From Sandaracinobacteroides hominis (GTDB lineage: Bacteria > Pseudomonadota > Alphaproteobacteria > Sphingomonadales > Sphingomonadaceae), in contig NZ_JADCUC010000003.1 in the NCBI RefSeq assembly GCF_016464365.1, forward strand, positions 186,001 to 250,000: a stretch of 64,000 nt of DNA, read 5' to 3'. The notes beneath the pieces are model-generated. The model did no database searches. It was not told the origin of the DNA and saw only the letters and a list, made by a program, of their open reading frames with translations. Both the position numbers and the translations under genes were made by a program. Each line of letters opens with the position of its first letter. Within the stretch, counting starts at the first letter, position 1. Of this stretch, positions 42,562 to 51,877 are shown in pieces.

Positions 42562-44070
42562 TCAGGCCGCCTTCACAACTGCCCGCCGCCTGCGATCAAA
42601 GCTGGAGGCAATGCCCATCGCCTCGCGATATTTGGTCACCGTCCGCCGCGCGAGATCATAGCCATCCTTCTTCAACAGCTCGACCAGCTTGTCGTCCGAC
42701 AGCGGCTTCAGCGGCTCTTCCCCCTCGATCAGCGCCTTCAACCGCTGCCGCACCGCTTCGGCCGAAGCATCTCCGCCGCCGCCCGCCGAATGGATGGCCG
42801 TGGTGAAGAAATATTTCAGCTCGAACACGCCCCGGTCGCAGGAGAGATATTTGTTGCTCGTCACCCGGCTCACCGTCGATTCATGCATCTCGATGGTATC
42901 GGCGATCTGCTTCAGCGTCAGCGGCTTCAGGTGCGAGACGCCCTTTTCGAAGAACATCGCCTGTTCCTCCACCAGCGCCATCGCCACCTTCATGATGGTG
43001 GTCGCCCGCTGGTCCAGCGCCTTCATCAGCCAGTGCGCCTGGCTCACACAGCTGTCCAGAAACTGCCGCTCGGGTTTCGCCTTCGCTGCGCCGCTATTCC
43101 CGCCCACATGCGTCGCATGTGCCGCGATCCGCGCCTGATACTGCCGGTTCACGATCAGCCGGGGAAGCGTCCCGCTGTTCAGCTCCACGGTCCAGCCTTT
43201 CGCCGTTCGCCGCACGAAGATGTCGGGCACCACAGGCACCGTCCGCCCGCCGCCATGGACAAGGCCGGGCTTCGGATTATAGCCGCGCAGCTCGCGCAGC
43301 ATGTCGGCCAGATCCTCGGCATCCACACTGCACAGCCGCCGGAGCTGGGCGAGATCGCCCCGCGCCACCAGATCCAGATTGTCGATCAGCGCCGCCATGC
43401 ACGGATCGTACCGGTCGGCCTCCTTCGCCTGCAACGCAATGCACTCGGCGAGATTGCGCGCGCCGACGCCGGTCGGCTCGAACCCCTGCACGATCGCCAG
43501 CACCGCCTCGACCGCCTCCGGCTCCATCCCCAACCGGCCTGCAATCGCCTCCACCGGCTCGGTCAGATATCCCGCCTCGTCGATCAGCGAAATGATGTGC
43601 AGGGCAATCGCCAGATCCGCGCCAGACAAGCGCATCGCCTGCCGCTCCAGCACTTCCGCCAGCGTCAGCTCGTCGGCGGCAATCTGGTCGAAGCTGAAAT
43701 CTTCCGAAGGCTCCGCCGCCCGCCCGGTGTCGGCAATGCTGTCCTGATGAAAGCGCTCCTCGGCATAATCGATATCCAGGTCATCCGCCCGATGCGCGCC
43801 GTCGTCGGCCGCCAGCTCGGTGTCCATGTCACCCGGATCGTTGTTCGCCGCTGCCGGCGGATTTTCCGAGTCCGGGTTGCCCCCATTGTCAGCGCCGCCG
43901 CCCTCGCCGTCGTCGGCCAGCTCCAGCAGCGGGTTCCGATCCAGCTCAGCCGCGATCTCCGCATGCAGCTCCAGGTTCGAAAGGGTCAACAGCTTGATCG
44001 CCGCCTGCAGCTGCGGCGAAATGACGAGCGTCTGGCTCGTCCTCAGATCAAGGCGCGGACCCAGTGCCAT
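42562..44070 (-). CDS. rpoN: RNA polymerase sigma-54 factor
   Basis: 502 aa. Region I activator-interacting segment (LRTSQTLVISPQLQAAIKLL), an acidic linker (about 60-140), the core-binding domain, the HTH for the -12 element (LKQIADTIEMHESTVSRVTS), and the RpoN box ARRTVTKYREAMG for the -24 element. All parts are present. It directs transcription of nitrogen and other genes with bEBP activators; a matching promoter is seen upstream of glnB in this window. lptB lies 59 bp upstream in the same direction, a common arrangement. Confidence 0.96.
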   Translation of the reverse strand: MALGPRLDLRTSQTLVISPQLQAAIKLLTLSNLELHAEIAAELDRNPLLELADDGEGGGADNGGNPDSENPPAAANNDPGDMDTELAADDGAHRADDLDIDYAEERFHQDSIADTGRAAEPSEDFSFDQIAADELTLAEVLERQAMRLSGADLAIALHIISLIDEAGYLTEPVEAIAGRLGMEPEAVEAVLAIVQGFEPTGVGARNLAECIALQAKEADRYDPCMAALIDNLDLVARGDLAQLRRLCSVDAEDLADMLRELRGYNPKPGLVHGGGRTVPVVPDIFVRRTAKGWTVELNSGTLPRLIVNRQYQARIAAHATHVGGNSGAAKAKPERQFLDSCVSQAHWLMKALDQRATTIMKVAMALVEEQAMFFEKGVSHLKPLTLKQIADTIEMHESTVSRVTSNKYLSCDRGVFELKYFFTTAIHSAGGGGDASAEAVRQRLKALIEGEEPLKPLSDDKLVELLKKDGYDLARRTVTKYREAMGIASSFDRRRRAVVKAA

Positions 44071-44129
44071 CCCGGCCTACCGACCCCTCCCGGCAGCAAA
44101 CCGCATCACAGGCCACATCACAGTCCACG

Positions 44130-44837
44130 TCACAGGGCAAAATCCTGGCCCAGATAGACCTGGCGCACCGTCTCGTCCTTCACCAGCGCTTCCGGCGTCC
44201 CTTCGAACAGCACCCGGCCATCATAGATGATGCAGGCGCGGTCGACGATTTCCAGCGTCTCGCGGACATTGTGGTCGGTGATCAGCACGCCGATGTCGCG
44301 ATCGGCCAGATGCGAAACCAGCGTCCGGATATCGGAAATGGAAATCGGATCGATGCCGGCAAAGGGCTCGTCCAGCAGCATGATCGACGGCGAAGCGGCG
44401 AGCGCCCGGGCAATCTCGCAACGCCGCCGCTCGCCGCCCGACAGCGCCATTGCCGGCGCCGAGCGCAGGCGGGCGATGTTGAACTCGGCCAGCAGCTGCT
44501 CCAGCCGCGCGGCCCGCGCCTCGGGATCGGGCTCCGAAACCTCCAGCACGGCAGAGATATTGTCCTCCACCGTAAGGCCACGGAAAATCGAGGTTTCCTG
44601 CGGCAGATAGCCCAGCCCCAGCGCCGCGCGCCGGTACATGGGCAGGCGGGTGATATCCACCCCGTCCAGCAGGATGCGCCCCTGATCCGGGGCGGCAAGG
44701 CCCATGATCGAATAGAAACAGGTGGTTTTCCCGGCGCCGTTCGGCCCCAGCAGGCCAACAACCTCGCCGCGGTTCACCGACAGCGAAACATCGCGAAGCA
44801 CCACCCGCTTGTCGTAGGATTTGCCGATCGAAACCAC
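44130..44837 (-). CDS. lptB: LPS export ABC transporter ATP-binding protein
   Basis: 235 aa. Drives lipopolysaccharide extraction from the inner membrane with LptFGC. Walker A GPNGAGKTT, Q-loop YLPQETSIF, signature ALSGGERRRCE, Walker B IMLLDEPFAGID, H-loop TDHNVRE. The start is unclear: the conserved frame has only a GTG at 44835-44837 and no ATG back to a TGA, so the usual N-terminal extension is missing; an ATG at about 44867 is in another frame. lptA and lptC, which often precede lptB, are absent; a 590-bp non-coding block lies there instead. Confidence 0.93.
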   Translation of the reverse strand: MVSIGKSYDKRVVLRDVSLSVNRGEVVGLLGPNGAGKTTCFYSIMGLAAPDQGRILLDGVDITRLPMYRRAALGLGYLPQETSIFRGLTVEDNISAVLEVSEPDPEARAARLEQLLAEFNIARLRSAPAMALSGGERRRCEIARALAASPSIMLLDEPFAGIDPISISDIRTLVSHLADRDIGVLITDHNVRETLEIVDRACIIYDGRVLFEGTPEALVKDETVRQVYLGQDFAL

Positions 44838-45174
44838 AGCGAGCCCGGAATCGGGGTGGGTTTCATGAGCGTCGTCCCGTTCTGCTACCAGGCTAGCCAG
44901 AGTGCGGCCCTTTCAGTCTCTGTGTTCGCTGCACGCGCCGGTTGGCGCGATTCTTGCTGTTGGGAGCAAACTATAGACTGGGAGTCAGCGGTTCAAGCCG
45001 CCCGATAGGCAAAGCGCCCGTTTTGGCGGATTCATCCAAAGGCGGCTGCGATTAGCGCAAAGCGCTAACTCGCAGACTCGCCGAAGGACCGGCCGGCGGC
45101 GGATCTCTATCCGCGGCCCGTCCGACGGCGCGGCTATGCCGCGTACTTTCTTCTGGACGACAGGGCCCCCCAAC

Positions 45175-45270
45175 CGGACTCGGCGGGTCCCCCGCCGGCC
45201 GGGTGGGGGGCGGGCCGCTAGCGCAGGCCTACGCGGACAAGCGCGGCCGGCGGGAAACCCGCCGAGTCCG
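45175..45270. repeat. Long inverted repeat, 26-bp arms
   Basis: Left arm CGGACTCGGCGGGT-CC-CCCGCCGGCC (45175-45200), right arm GGCCGGCGGG-AA-ACCCGCCGAGTCCG (45245-45270): 24 of 26 positions pair, with one 2-nt mismatch. The 44-nt spacer starts with G-runs. Could be a REP/MITE-like element or a structured RNA. Confidence 0.6.
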
Positions 45271-45293
45271 CTCCGATACGAGAAGACAGAAAC

Positions 45294-45318
45294 GAAAAAG
45301 GGCAGGCCAAGCCTGCCC
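45294..45318 (-). terminator. Rho-independent terminator of glnA
   Basis: Read on the minus strand: GGGCAGGC-TTG-GCCTGCCC followed by TTTTT. Perfect 8-bp GC-rich stem, 3-nt loop and T-tract, 111 bp downstream of the glnA stop. A further 9-bp hairpin (45390-45412) lies closer to the stop. Confidence 0.8.
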
Positions 45319-45428
45319 CCGTCGGACTGGCCGGGGATAGAGACCCCCGGCTCAGCCGGCTGTCGCTACACGCGAGTCTGCGGGCCTTCCCGCGATTGCT
45401 GCGCAATCGCGGTCCAGGCCGCAGCCGC

Positions 45429-46841
45429 TTAGTAGCTGTAGTACATATCAAACTCGACCGGGCTCGGCGTCATCTCCCACCTTGCCACATCCTCCATCTT
45501 CAACTCGATGTAGGAATCGATCTGCTCGTCGGTAAACACGCCACCCTTGGTCAGGAACGAACGGCCCTTGTCCAGCGCCGTCAGGGCCTCGCGCAGCGAT
45601 CCGCACACCGTCGGAACCTTCTTCAGTTCCTTCGGCGGCAGGTCATACAGGTTCTTGTCCATCGCCGGGCCGGGGTGGATCTTGTTCTCGATACCATCCA
45701 GGCCCGCCATCATCAGGGCCGCATAGCAGAGATAGGGGTTGGCCATCGCATCGGGGAAGCGCACTTCGACGCGCTTCGCCTTGGCGCCGGCGCCATAGGG
45801 GATGCGGCACGAAGCCGAACGGTTGCGGCCCGAATAGGCCAGCAGAACCGGGGCTTCATAGCCCGGAACCAGCCGCTTGTAGCTGTTGGTCGTCGGGTTG
45901 GTGAAGGCGTTGCAGGCCTTCGCGTGCTTGATGATGCCGCCGATGAAATACAGCGCCAGCTCGGAAAGGCCCGCATAGCCTTCGCCCGCGAACAGCGGCT
46001 TGCCCTTGGCCCAGATCGACAGGTGGGTGTGCATGCCCGATCCGTTGTCTTCCTTGATCGGCTTCGGCATGAAGGTCGCCGTCTTGCCATAGGCCTGCGC
46101 CACCATGTGCACGACATACTTATAGATCTGCATGCGGTCGGCGGTGGTCGTCAGCGTGCCGAATTCCAAGCCCAGCTCGTGCTGCGCGGCCGCCACTTCA
46201 TGGTGATGCTTGTCGCAGGGCAGGCCCATGTCCAGCATGGTCTGCACCATCTCGGCCCGGATGTCGGTGGCGCTGTCCACCGGCGCCACGGGGAAATAAC
46301 CGCCCTTGGCCCGCGGGCGGTGGCCCAGATTGCCTTCCTCATAGCTGCGGCCGGTGTTGGTCGGCAGCTCGATATCGTCCAGGCTATAGAAGCTGGTGTT
46401 GTAGGCCTGTCCGAACTTCACGTCGTCGAACATGAAGAATTCGGCTTCCGGCCCGATATAGACGGTGTCGCCGATACCGGTGGACTTCAGATAGGCCTCG
46501 GCGCGCTTCGCGGTCGAGCGCGGATCGCGGGCATACAGCTCGCCGGTCGAAGGCTCCACCACGTCGCAGAACAGCACCAGCATCGGCGTGGCGCTGAACG
46601 GATCGACATAGACGGCGTCCAGATCCGGCTTCAGGATCATGTCGCTTTCGTTGATCACCTTCCAGCCGGCGATCGACGAACCGTCGAACATGAAGCCTTC
46701 TTCCAGATTGTCCTCGTCGATGACGCGCTTTGCCATCGTCAGGTGCTGCCACTTGCCCTTGGGATCGGTGAAGCGAAGATCGACCCACTCGATCTCCTTT
46801 TCCTTGATCATCTTCAGGATGTCGCTCGGCTTGTTACCCAT
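45429..46841 (-). CDS. glnA: Glutamine synthetase type I
   Basis: 470 aa. Makes glutamine from glutamate, ammonia and ATP; the main entry of ammonium. Signatures: FDGSSIAGW near the N-terminus, [18 protein letters not shown] (ATP site), and the adenylylation loop [10 protein letters not shown] with the target Tyr near 397, showing GSI-beta control by GlnE. Start ATG with GAGGA upstream. It lies 81 bp downstream of glnB, the typical glnBA operon of alphaproteobacteria. Confidence 0.97.
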   Translation of the reverse strand: MGNKPSDILKMIKEKEIEWVDLRFTDPKGKWQHLTMAKRVIDEDNLEEGFMFDGSSIAGWKVINESDMILKPDLDAVYVDPFSATPMLVLFCDVVEPSTGELYARDPRSTAKRAEAYLKSTGIGDTVYIGPEAEFFMFDDVKFGQAYNTSFYSLDDIELPTNTGRSYEEGNLGHRPRAKGGYFPVAPVDSATDIRAEMVQTMLDMGLPCDKHHHEVAAAQHELGLEFGTLTTTADRMQIYKYVVHMVAQAYGKTATFMPKPIKEDNGSGMHTHLSIWAKGKPLFAGEGYAGLSELALYFIGGIIKHAKACNAFTNPTTNSYKRLVPGYEAPVLLAYSGRNRSASCRIPYGAGAKAKRVEVRFPDAMANPYLCYAALMMAGLDGIENKIHPGPAMDKNLYDLPPKELKKVPTVCGSLREALTALDKGRSFLTKGGVFTDEQIDSYIELKMEDVARWEMTPSPVEFDMYYSY

Positions 46842-46922
46842 GAATGTCCTCGCTGGTATAAGGTTTGGGGAGGTATTCGGTCAGCGCCCCGGCCCGTTTC
46901 CGGCGGCAGGGGCGCCGCAAAT

Positions 46923-47315
<393 letters not shown>

Positions 47316-47322
47316 TCAGTTC

Positions 47323-47338
47323 AGCAAGTGCCGTGCCA
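47323..47338 (-). promoter_or_regulatory. Sigma-54 promoter upstream of glnB
   Basis: On the minus strand TGGCACGGCACTTGCT: the -24 TGGCAC and -12 TTGCT elements with the exact 5-bp gap. It ends 61 bp before the glnB start codon. This fits nitrogen control of glnBA through NtrC and RpoN. No clear NtrC site pair could be identified upstream. Confidence 0.75.
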
Positions 47339-47442
47339 ACCGCCACCTCGCAGGCAGCAGCGTTGTCGCAGGCATGGATTCCTGCCCAATTTGTCGGCAG
47401 ACTGATGAAAATTGGGGCAATCTGCAGCAAGGTAGCCATCCG

Positions 47443-47571
47443 ATGCGCCAGAATCTGGCCGAAGCCATGCCGTTCGCCATGCTTCTTGGCCTTCAGCTCC
47501 CCGAAACCCGCATCCGCCGCCCCGACGGCAAGGACGTCGCGCTCGTCACCCAGACCCAGCTGGTGCTCTAG
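47443..47571 (+). CDS. Possible 42-aa protein
   Basis: MRQNLAEAMPFAMLLGLQLP, then ETRIRRPDGKDVALVT ending in LVL. The ATG at 47443 has only a weak, distant AAGG. The frame ends exactly across the stop of the convergent antiporter gene. Codon use is ordinary. It may be real or a chance frame in the glnB-kef interval; no family known. Confidence 0.3.
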   Translation: MRQNLAEAMPFAMLLGLQLPETRIRRPDGKDVALVTQTQLVL

Positions 47572-49355
47572 CGCGCGTCCGCTTCGACCCGCGGGATCTC
47601 ACCCAGGGACGTATCCGCACTCTCCGGCTTCCAGCCCTGCCCCGGGCGGAAGATGGTATCGCGGCCCGCCATGATGTCGCCAGACGCCACCTGCAGCGCC
47701 AGCCGCTCATTGTCGCGCCGCACATATTCGGCGGTCAGCGCTTCCACCGTTTCCTCCGGCGTCCCCAGCTCGCGCAGCGCCGTCCGCCCCACCTCCAGCG
47801 CACTGTGGAACAGCTCGCGGACCGCATGGTCGAAATCGGCCGCCATCAGCCGCATGTAGTGCAGCCGGTCGTGCGCACGGACAATGATGGTCAGATGCGG
47901 AAAGGCATGTCGGACGGCATCCAGCCGGTGCGGCTCCCAGGCACCTCCCGTCGTCACGATCAGCATCTGCGCGTCAGCCGCACCGGCCGCCCGCAGCACG
48001 TCAGGCCGGAAACCGTCGCCATAATAGACCTTCCAGCCGAACTTGCTCGATTGCTCGATCTGGTCGGGCTTGGTGTCGATCAGCACGACTTCCAGCCCGC
48101 GGGCGTGCAACAACTGCGTGACGATCTGCCCGAAACGGCCATAGCCCAGCACGATCACGGTGCCGTGCGAAGCGCTTTCAGGCCCCTCCAGCCCGTCCGG
48201 ACTGGCGCCCGCCTCAGCTCCGAAAAACTGGCGATAGGCCGTCATCAGCACCAGCGATCCCAGCATGGAGAGCGTCACCACCGCCGTGAACAGCGAGGCG
48301 GCTTCCGGCCGGATCAGCAGTCCGGCTACAGCGGCAGACAGCAGCACAAAGGCGAATTCCCCACCCTGGCTCAGCGTCAGGCCCATCGGCAGCGCCTTGT
48401 CCCAGCTGGAGCCGAACGATCGCGCCACCAGCGCGATCACCGCCGTCTTCACCACCAGCAGCGCCAGCACCAGCAGCAGCACCTGCCCCGGGTTCTGCAG
48501 CACCACCTGCAGGTTCAGCGTCATCCCCACCGCCAGGAAGAACAGCCCCAGCAGCAGGCCGCGGAACGGCTCGATATCGGCTTCCAGCTCATGCCGATAC
48601 GGGCTGTCGGCCAGCATCACCCCGGCGATGAAGGCGCCCAGCGCCATCGAAAGCCCGAAGCTTGCCATAAGATAGGATGCGCCCAGCACCGTCAGCAGCG
48701 CTGCGATCACGAAGATATCGCGCGTCCCCACCTGTCCGAACAACCGCAGGGCCGGGTTCAGAACGAACCGCCCCACCAGCACCAGCCCGGCAATGGCGGC
48801 AAGGCTGGTTCCCACCAGCGTCCAGCCCTCCGGCGCATCCGGATTGGGCGTCCGCGACAACGCGTTGACGATGATCAGCAGCGGCACGATCGCCAGATCC
48901 TGCAGCAGCAGGATGGAAAAGGTCCGCTCGCCCTCGCGGGTGTTCAGTTGCCCCTTTTCCTGCAGATACTGCACCACCAGCGCCGTCGAGGACAGCCCCA
49001 GCGCCAACCCCACCACCAGCGCCGATTCCCAGGTCAGGCTGGTAAGCAGCAGCAGCATCCCAGTCAGCGCCAGCCCGCACAGCACCACCTGCGCCGTTCC
49101 CATGCCAAAAATGTCGCGCCGCAGGGCCCACAACCTCGAAGGCTGCAGCTCCAGCCCGATCACGAACAGCAGCAGCACGATGCCATATTCACCGAACTGC
49201 AGAATATCCTCGGTCTCTGAAATCAGCCCGAAACCCGAAGGCCCGATCAGCATTCCCGCCGTCAGATAGCCCAGCACCGCTCCCAGCTTGAAGCGGCTGA
49301 ACAGCGGCACCATCACGGCAGCGGCGGCGAGAAACACCACCGCTTCCTTCAGCAT
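47568..49355 (-). CDS. KefB/KefC-type cation:proton antiporter (CPA2) with RCK domain
   Basis: 595 aa. About 12 membrane helices (residues 1-390) form the CPA2 transport unit, including GLSSTALVVQYLQEKGQL and SQGGEFAFVLLSAAV. A cytoplasmic TrkA-N/RCK domain follows (GTVIVLGYGRFGQIVTQLLH, then EVVLIDTKPDQIE). This matches glutathione-gated potassium efflux systems; the KefB-versus-KefC choice cannot be made and no KefF/KefG partner is adjacent. Start ATG at 49353-49355; the longer open frame overlaps the next gene and lacks similarity. Confidence 0.92.
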   Translation of the reverse strand: MLKEAVVFLAAAAVMVPLFSRFKLGAVLGYLTAGMLIGPSGFGLISETEDILQFGEYGIVLLLFVIGLELQPSRLWALRRDIFGMGTAQVVLCGLALTGMLLLLTSLTWESALVVGLALGLSSTALVVQYLQEKGQLNTREGERTFSILLLQDLAIVPLLIIVNALSRTPNPDAPEGWTLVGTSLAAIAGLVLVGRFVLNPALRLFGQVGTRDIFVIAALLTVLGASYLMASFGLSMALGAFIAGVMLADSPYRHELEADIEPFRGLLLGLFFLAVGMTLNLQVVLQNPGQVLLLVLALLVVKTAVIALVARSFGSSWDKALPMGLTLSQGGEFAFVLLSAAVAGLLIRPEAASLFTAVVTLSMLGSLVLMTAYRQFFGAEAGASPDGLEGPESASHGTVIVLGYGRFGQIVTQLLHARGLEVVLIDTKPDQIEQSSKFGWKVYYGDGFRPDVLRAAGAADAQMLIVTTGGAWEPHRLDAVRHAFPHLTIIVRAHDRLHYMRLMAADFDHAVRELFHSALEVGRTALRELGTPEETVEALTAEYVRRDNERLALQVASGDIMAGRDTIFRPGQGWKPESADTSLGEIPRVEADAR

Positions 49356-49383
49356 GCCGGTGTCCGTTGCCCCCGCCACCCGC

Positions 49384-49833
49384 TCAGCCCGCCGGAACGG
49401 TCTGGGCCTCGGCGGCTGCCGCAGAGGCCGCCTCGAACGCCAGCAGGATCGAGGCATGCCGCGCCGGATTCGCACGTGCCGGTTCGAACAGTTCAAGGTC
49501 CGGGAAACGCCTCGCCAGGACCTCCGGCAACGGCCCATCGCCCTTCAGCCAGTCGCGCAACAGCGCATGCGCCTGCGCCAGAGAAGCCGAAGATTCGCCG
49601 ATCACGGCGCCCCCCAGGATCGCGGCAGAGGCCTGGCCCAGCGCGCAGGCCCGCACCTCCTGCCCAAAGCCCGCGATCGCCCCCTCGGCGTCCAGCACCA
49701 CGTCCGCCGTCACCCGGCTCCCGCAAACCGCAGAGGTGCGCTGCGCCGTACCTTCGGGGTTCGGCAACCGCTCGGCAAGCGGGATCGAAGCCGCAAGCCG
49801 CAGGATCCGGGCGTTGTAGAGCGGCATGTCCAT
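49384..49833 (-). CDS. IscU/NifU-like iron-sulfur scaffold family protein
   Basis: 149 aa. MPLYNARILRLAASIP with a later TSAVCGSRVTADVVLD and ACALGQASAAILGGAVIG match the SufU/IscU fold with two of its three usual cysteine sites; the third (near the C-terminus) is replaced: RHASILLAFEA carries no Cys. Such single-domain variants are common in sphingomonads next to CvpA/transpeptidase clusters, and their scaffold activity is unproven. Start at MDMPLYN (49831-49833), 22 nt upstream of which the preceding gene ends. Confidence 0.8.
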   Translation of the reverse strand: MDMPLYNARILRLAASIPLAERLPNPEGTAQRTSAVCGSRVTADVVLDAEGAIAGFGQEVRACALGQASAAILGGAVIGESSASLAQAHALLRDWLKGDGPLPEVLARRFPDLELFEPARANPARHASILLAFEAASAAAAEAQTVPAG

Positions 49834-49855
49834 CCACGCATCTATATGGAGCAGG

Positions 49856-50611
49856 TCAGGATTTGGTAAAGGCTCCAATATAGCGCGGCAGCAGAAAAGC
49901 CCGGATCAGCGACACCGGCAGGGTGATCTCATACGCCCCCTCCGCCCAGGGCCCCGCCTCATAGGGCGGCACCAGCACACGGAACCTTTCGATCTGCCCT
50001 TCGCCCATAGGCACGATCGGATAGGCGGCCGGGTCCAGGCAATCGGCAAAATTGCTGCCCAGCTGGCCGCCGCGCTTCTCCTTGCGCGCCTCGTCCAGCG
50101 CCTTGCAAAAGGCCGGCTTTACCGCAGCCATCGCCGCCTTCGGGTCGGCAAACAGCTGGCCGAAGGCAAGGCGCTGCTCGGCGCTCCGGTCCCAGATCAC
50201 CGATTTGAACAGCATGTTGCCATGTGCCCCGCCGGTGAATTCATAATGTTTGGTGGAAAGCGCCAGCAGCAGGTCGGTCTCCGCTTCCGGTTGCCAGCTT
50301 TCCATCCACAGGCTCTGGAACTGGCGGCTGCCCGGGGGCGCGGCATCCTTCGCCTGCGCAATCGCCTTTTCGCGATCCGCCAGCGCTTCCTTGCGCATCA
50401 ACCGCACCAGCGCCGGCTCCAGCGAAGCCTCCGGCGCCAGCGCCCAGCGAAAGCGCAGCGTCGGCGCTTCATAGCGCACCAGCAGGTCGGATGCCGGAAG
50501 CTCGGGATCGAACGCAGCAGGCGGCGATGCCGGAGTTCCGGAGGCAGGCTTTTGCGCCAGCGCCGGCGAAGCCAGCAGCAACGCGATCATCAACGCCGTC
50601 ATCCGCATCAC
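49856..50611 (-). CDS. Exported DUF3298/DUF4163 (RsiV-like) protein
   Basis: 251 aa with signal peptide (MTALMIALLLASPALA). The motif TKHYEFTGGAHGNMLFKSVI is diagnostic of the PdaC/RsiV-type domain; the C-terminal DUF3298 part ends in LPVSLIRAFLLPRYIGAF. Related domains bind lysozyme in RsiV or cell-wall sugars in PdaC, so a periplasmic envelope role is plausible. Its ATG overlaps the L,D-transpeptidase stop, so both are translated together. Confidence 0.85.
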   Translation of the reverse strand: MMRMTALMIALLLASPALAQKPASGTPASPPAAFDPELPASDLLVRYEAPTLRFRWALAPEASLEPALVRLMRKEALADREKAIAQAKDAAPPGSRQFQSLWMESWQPEAETDLLLALSTKHYEFTGGAHGNMLFKSVIWDRSAEQRLAFGQLFADPKAAMAAVKPAFCKALDEARKEKRGGQLGSNFADCLDPAAYPIVPMGEGQIERFRVLVPPYEAGPWAEGAYEITLPVSLIRAFLLPRYIGAFTKS

Positions 50612-51573
50612 TTGTCTCCGCTCAGCACGGCCAGCTGCTTGCCCGGCTCGCCCACCGCCAATGGCGCTTGCGTCACCAGCACGGTGATTCCCGGCACCAG
50701 CAGCCCCTTCAGTTGCGCATAATAGGCGTCCGGAACGCGAAAATTGGCAAGCGCATTCGGATCGATCGGCTTACCCGCCACATCGCCCTGCCCCGGCACG
50801 TCCACCCGGATCCACTGGATTCCCTCGCCAACGGCGCCGCTCGCCATGGTGTAAACGGCGGTCTGCGTCACATCCTTCGGGATTTCCACCGGCGTGCGGC
50901 CGATCTCCACGCCATTGCGCAGGATCACCCCCGCCTGATCGGAGCGCGAGATGACGATCGAGACCGGCCCCGCCGGCGACCGTTCGGGCGCGAAATAGCT
51001 GTCTCCGGCACCGGCGGGCGCCGCCCCGGGCGCCATCACGCCGGCGCTGGTGCCCTTGCTCGGGGATGCAGCCTTGCCGGTCACGATCACCGTCATCCCC
51101 ACCTGCGTCGCGCCAAACAGCAGCCGCGCGAATTCATAGGGCATGTGCACGCAGCCATGGCTTTCGGGATAACCCGGAAGCCCGCCCGCATGCAGCGCCA
51201 CCCCGTCCATGGTAAAGCGCTGGGTAAAGGGCATGGCGGCGTTGTTATACTTGTTGCTGTGATGGTTGGCGTCCTTGAAGTTCACCTTGAAGACGCCATC
51301 CGGCGTTTCATGCCCGGCCTTGCCGGTGGAAACCGTGGTAACGCCAATGCGGATGCCGTTGCGGTAAACGGTCGCCACCTGCGCCGACAGGTCCACCAGC
51401 ACCATGATCGGCCCGGTGGGCGCAATCGACGGCGCCCACACCCACTGGCCGGGCTTCAGCTCATTCGCCATCCGCGCCAGCTCGACCGGCGAAGACGTCT
51501 TGGAGCCCTGCGCGTAAAGGGCGCCGGGCTGGGCCAGCAACAGCAGCGCGAACAGGTGCAGATGCAATTTCAC
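50608..51573 (-). CDS. L,D-transpeptidase (YkuD domain)
   Basis: 321 aa with signal peptide (LHLFALLLLAQPGALYA). The YkuD domain covers about residues 55-185: strand IMVLVDLSAQVATVYRNG, a TGKAGHETPDGVF segment and the catalytic GYPESHGCVHMPYEFARLLF with the active Cys. It cross-links peptidoglycan stems (3-3 links) or attaches proteins to the wall. The C-terminal half (about 190-320) lacks a known domain. Coupled with the RsiV-like gene. Confidence 0.9.
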   Translation of the reverse strand: MKLHLHLFALLLLAQPGALYAQGSKTSSPVELARMANELKPGQWVWAPSIAPTGPIMVLVDLSAQVATVYRNGIRIGVTTVSTGKAGHETPDGVFKVNFKDANHHSNKYNNAAMPFTQRFTMDGVALHAGGLPGYPESHGCVHMPYEFARLLFGATQVGMTVIVTGKAASPSKGTSAGVMAPGAAPAGAGDSYFAPERSPAGPVSIVISRSDQAGVILRNGVEIGRTPVEIPKDVTQTAVYTMASGAVGEGIQWIRVDVPGQGDVAGKPIDPNALANFRVPDAYYAQLKGLLVPGITVLVTQAPLAVGEPGKQLAVLSGDK

Positions 51574-51586
51574 AGGCGAACCCCCT

Positions 51587-51877
51587 TCAGCGTTTCTTCA
51601 CGAACTCCGCCCGCAGCACCAGCCCCTTGATGCCGTCAAAGCGACAATCGATTTCCTGCGCATCCCCGGTCAGGCGGATCGAGCGGATGACCGTGCCCAC
51701 CTTCAGCGTCTGCCCGGCGCCCTTCACCTTCAGGTCCTTCACCAGCACCACGCTGTCCCCATCGGCCAGCAGATTGCCCACGGAATCGCGCACCTCCACC
51801 ACCTGCCGCGCGGCAAATTCCGAAGCCGGCAACCACTCGCCGCTCACCTCGTCAAAGACGTAATCCTCGTCGCTCAT
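51587..51877 (-). CDS. PhnA/YjdM-type protein
   Basis: 96 aa. The C-terminal PhnA domain is clear: [20 protein letters not shown] and [20 protein letters not shown], followed by [20 protein letters not shown]. The usual N-terminal zinc ribbon with four cysteines is absent here; only [18 protein letters not shown] remains, so it is a short version. Function unknown despite the old name alkylphosphonate utilisation. Start ATG overlaps the cysS stop. Confidence 0.85.
   Translation of the reverse strand: MSDEDYVFDEVSGEWLPASEFAARQVVEVRDSVGNLLADGDSVVLVKDLKVKGAGQTLKVGTVIRSIRLTGDAQEIDCRFDGIKGLVLRAEFVKKR

Larger units (their letters stand above)
44838..45428. other. Hairpin-rich intergenic block between lptB and glnA
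   Basis: 591 bp without a supported gene. In order it holds TTAGCGC-AAA-GCGCTAA (45052-45068), GCGGAT-CTCT-ATCCGC (45099-45114), GCGGCTATGCCGC (near 45130), a long hairpin at 45175-45270, a terminator at 45294-45318, and CCGCGATTG/CAATCGCGG (45390-45412). It also contains the lptB promoter side. Confidence 0.6.

Noticed and set aside
41971-44157. 728-codon open frame antisense to rpoN and its downstream gene
   Set aside because: Shadow frame over two supported genes, with Arg/His/Gln-rich translation.
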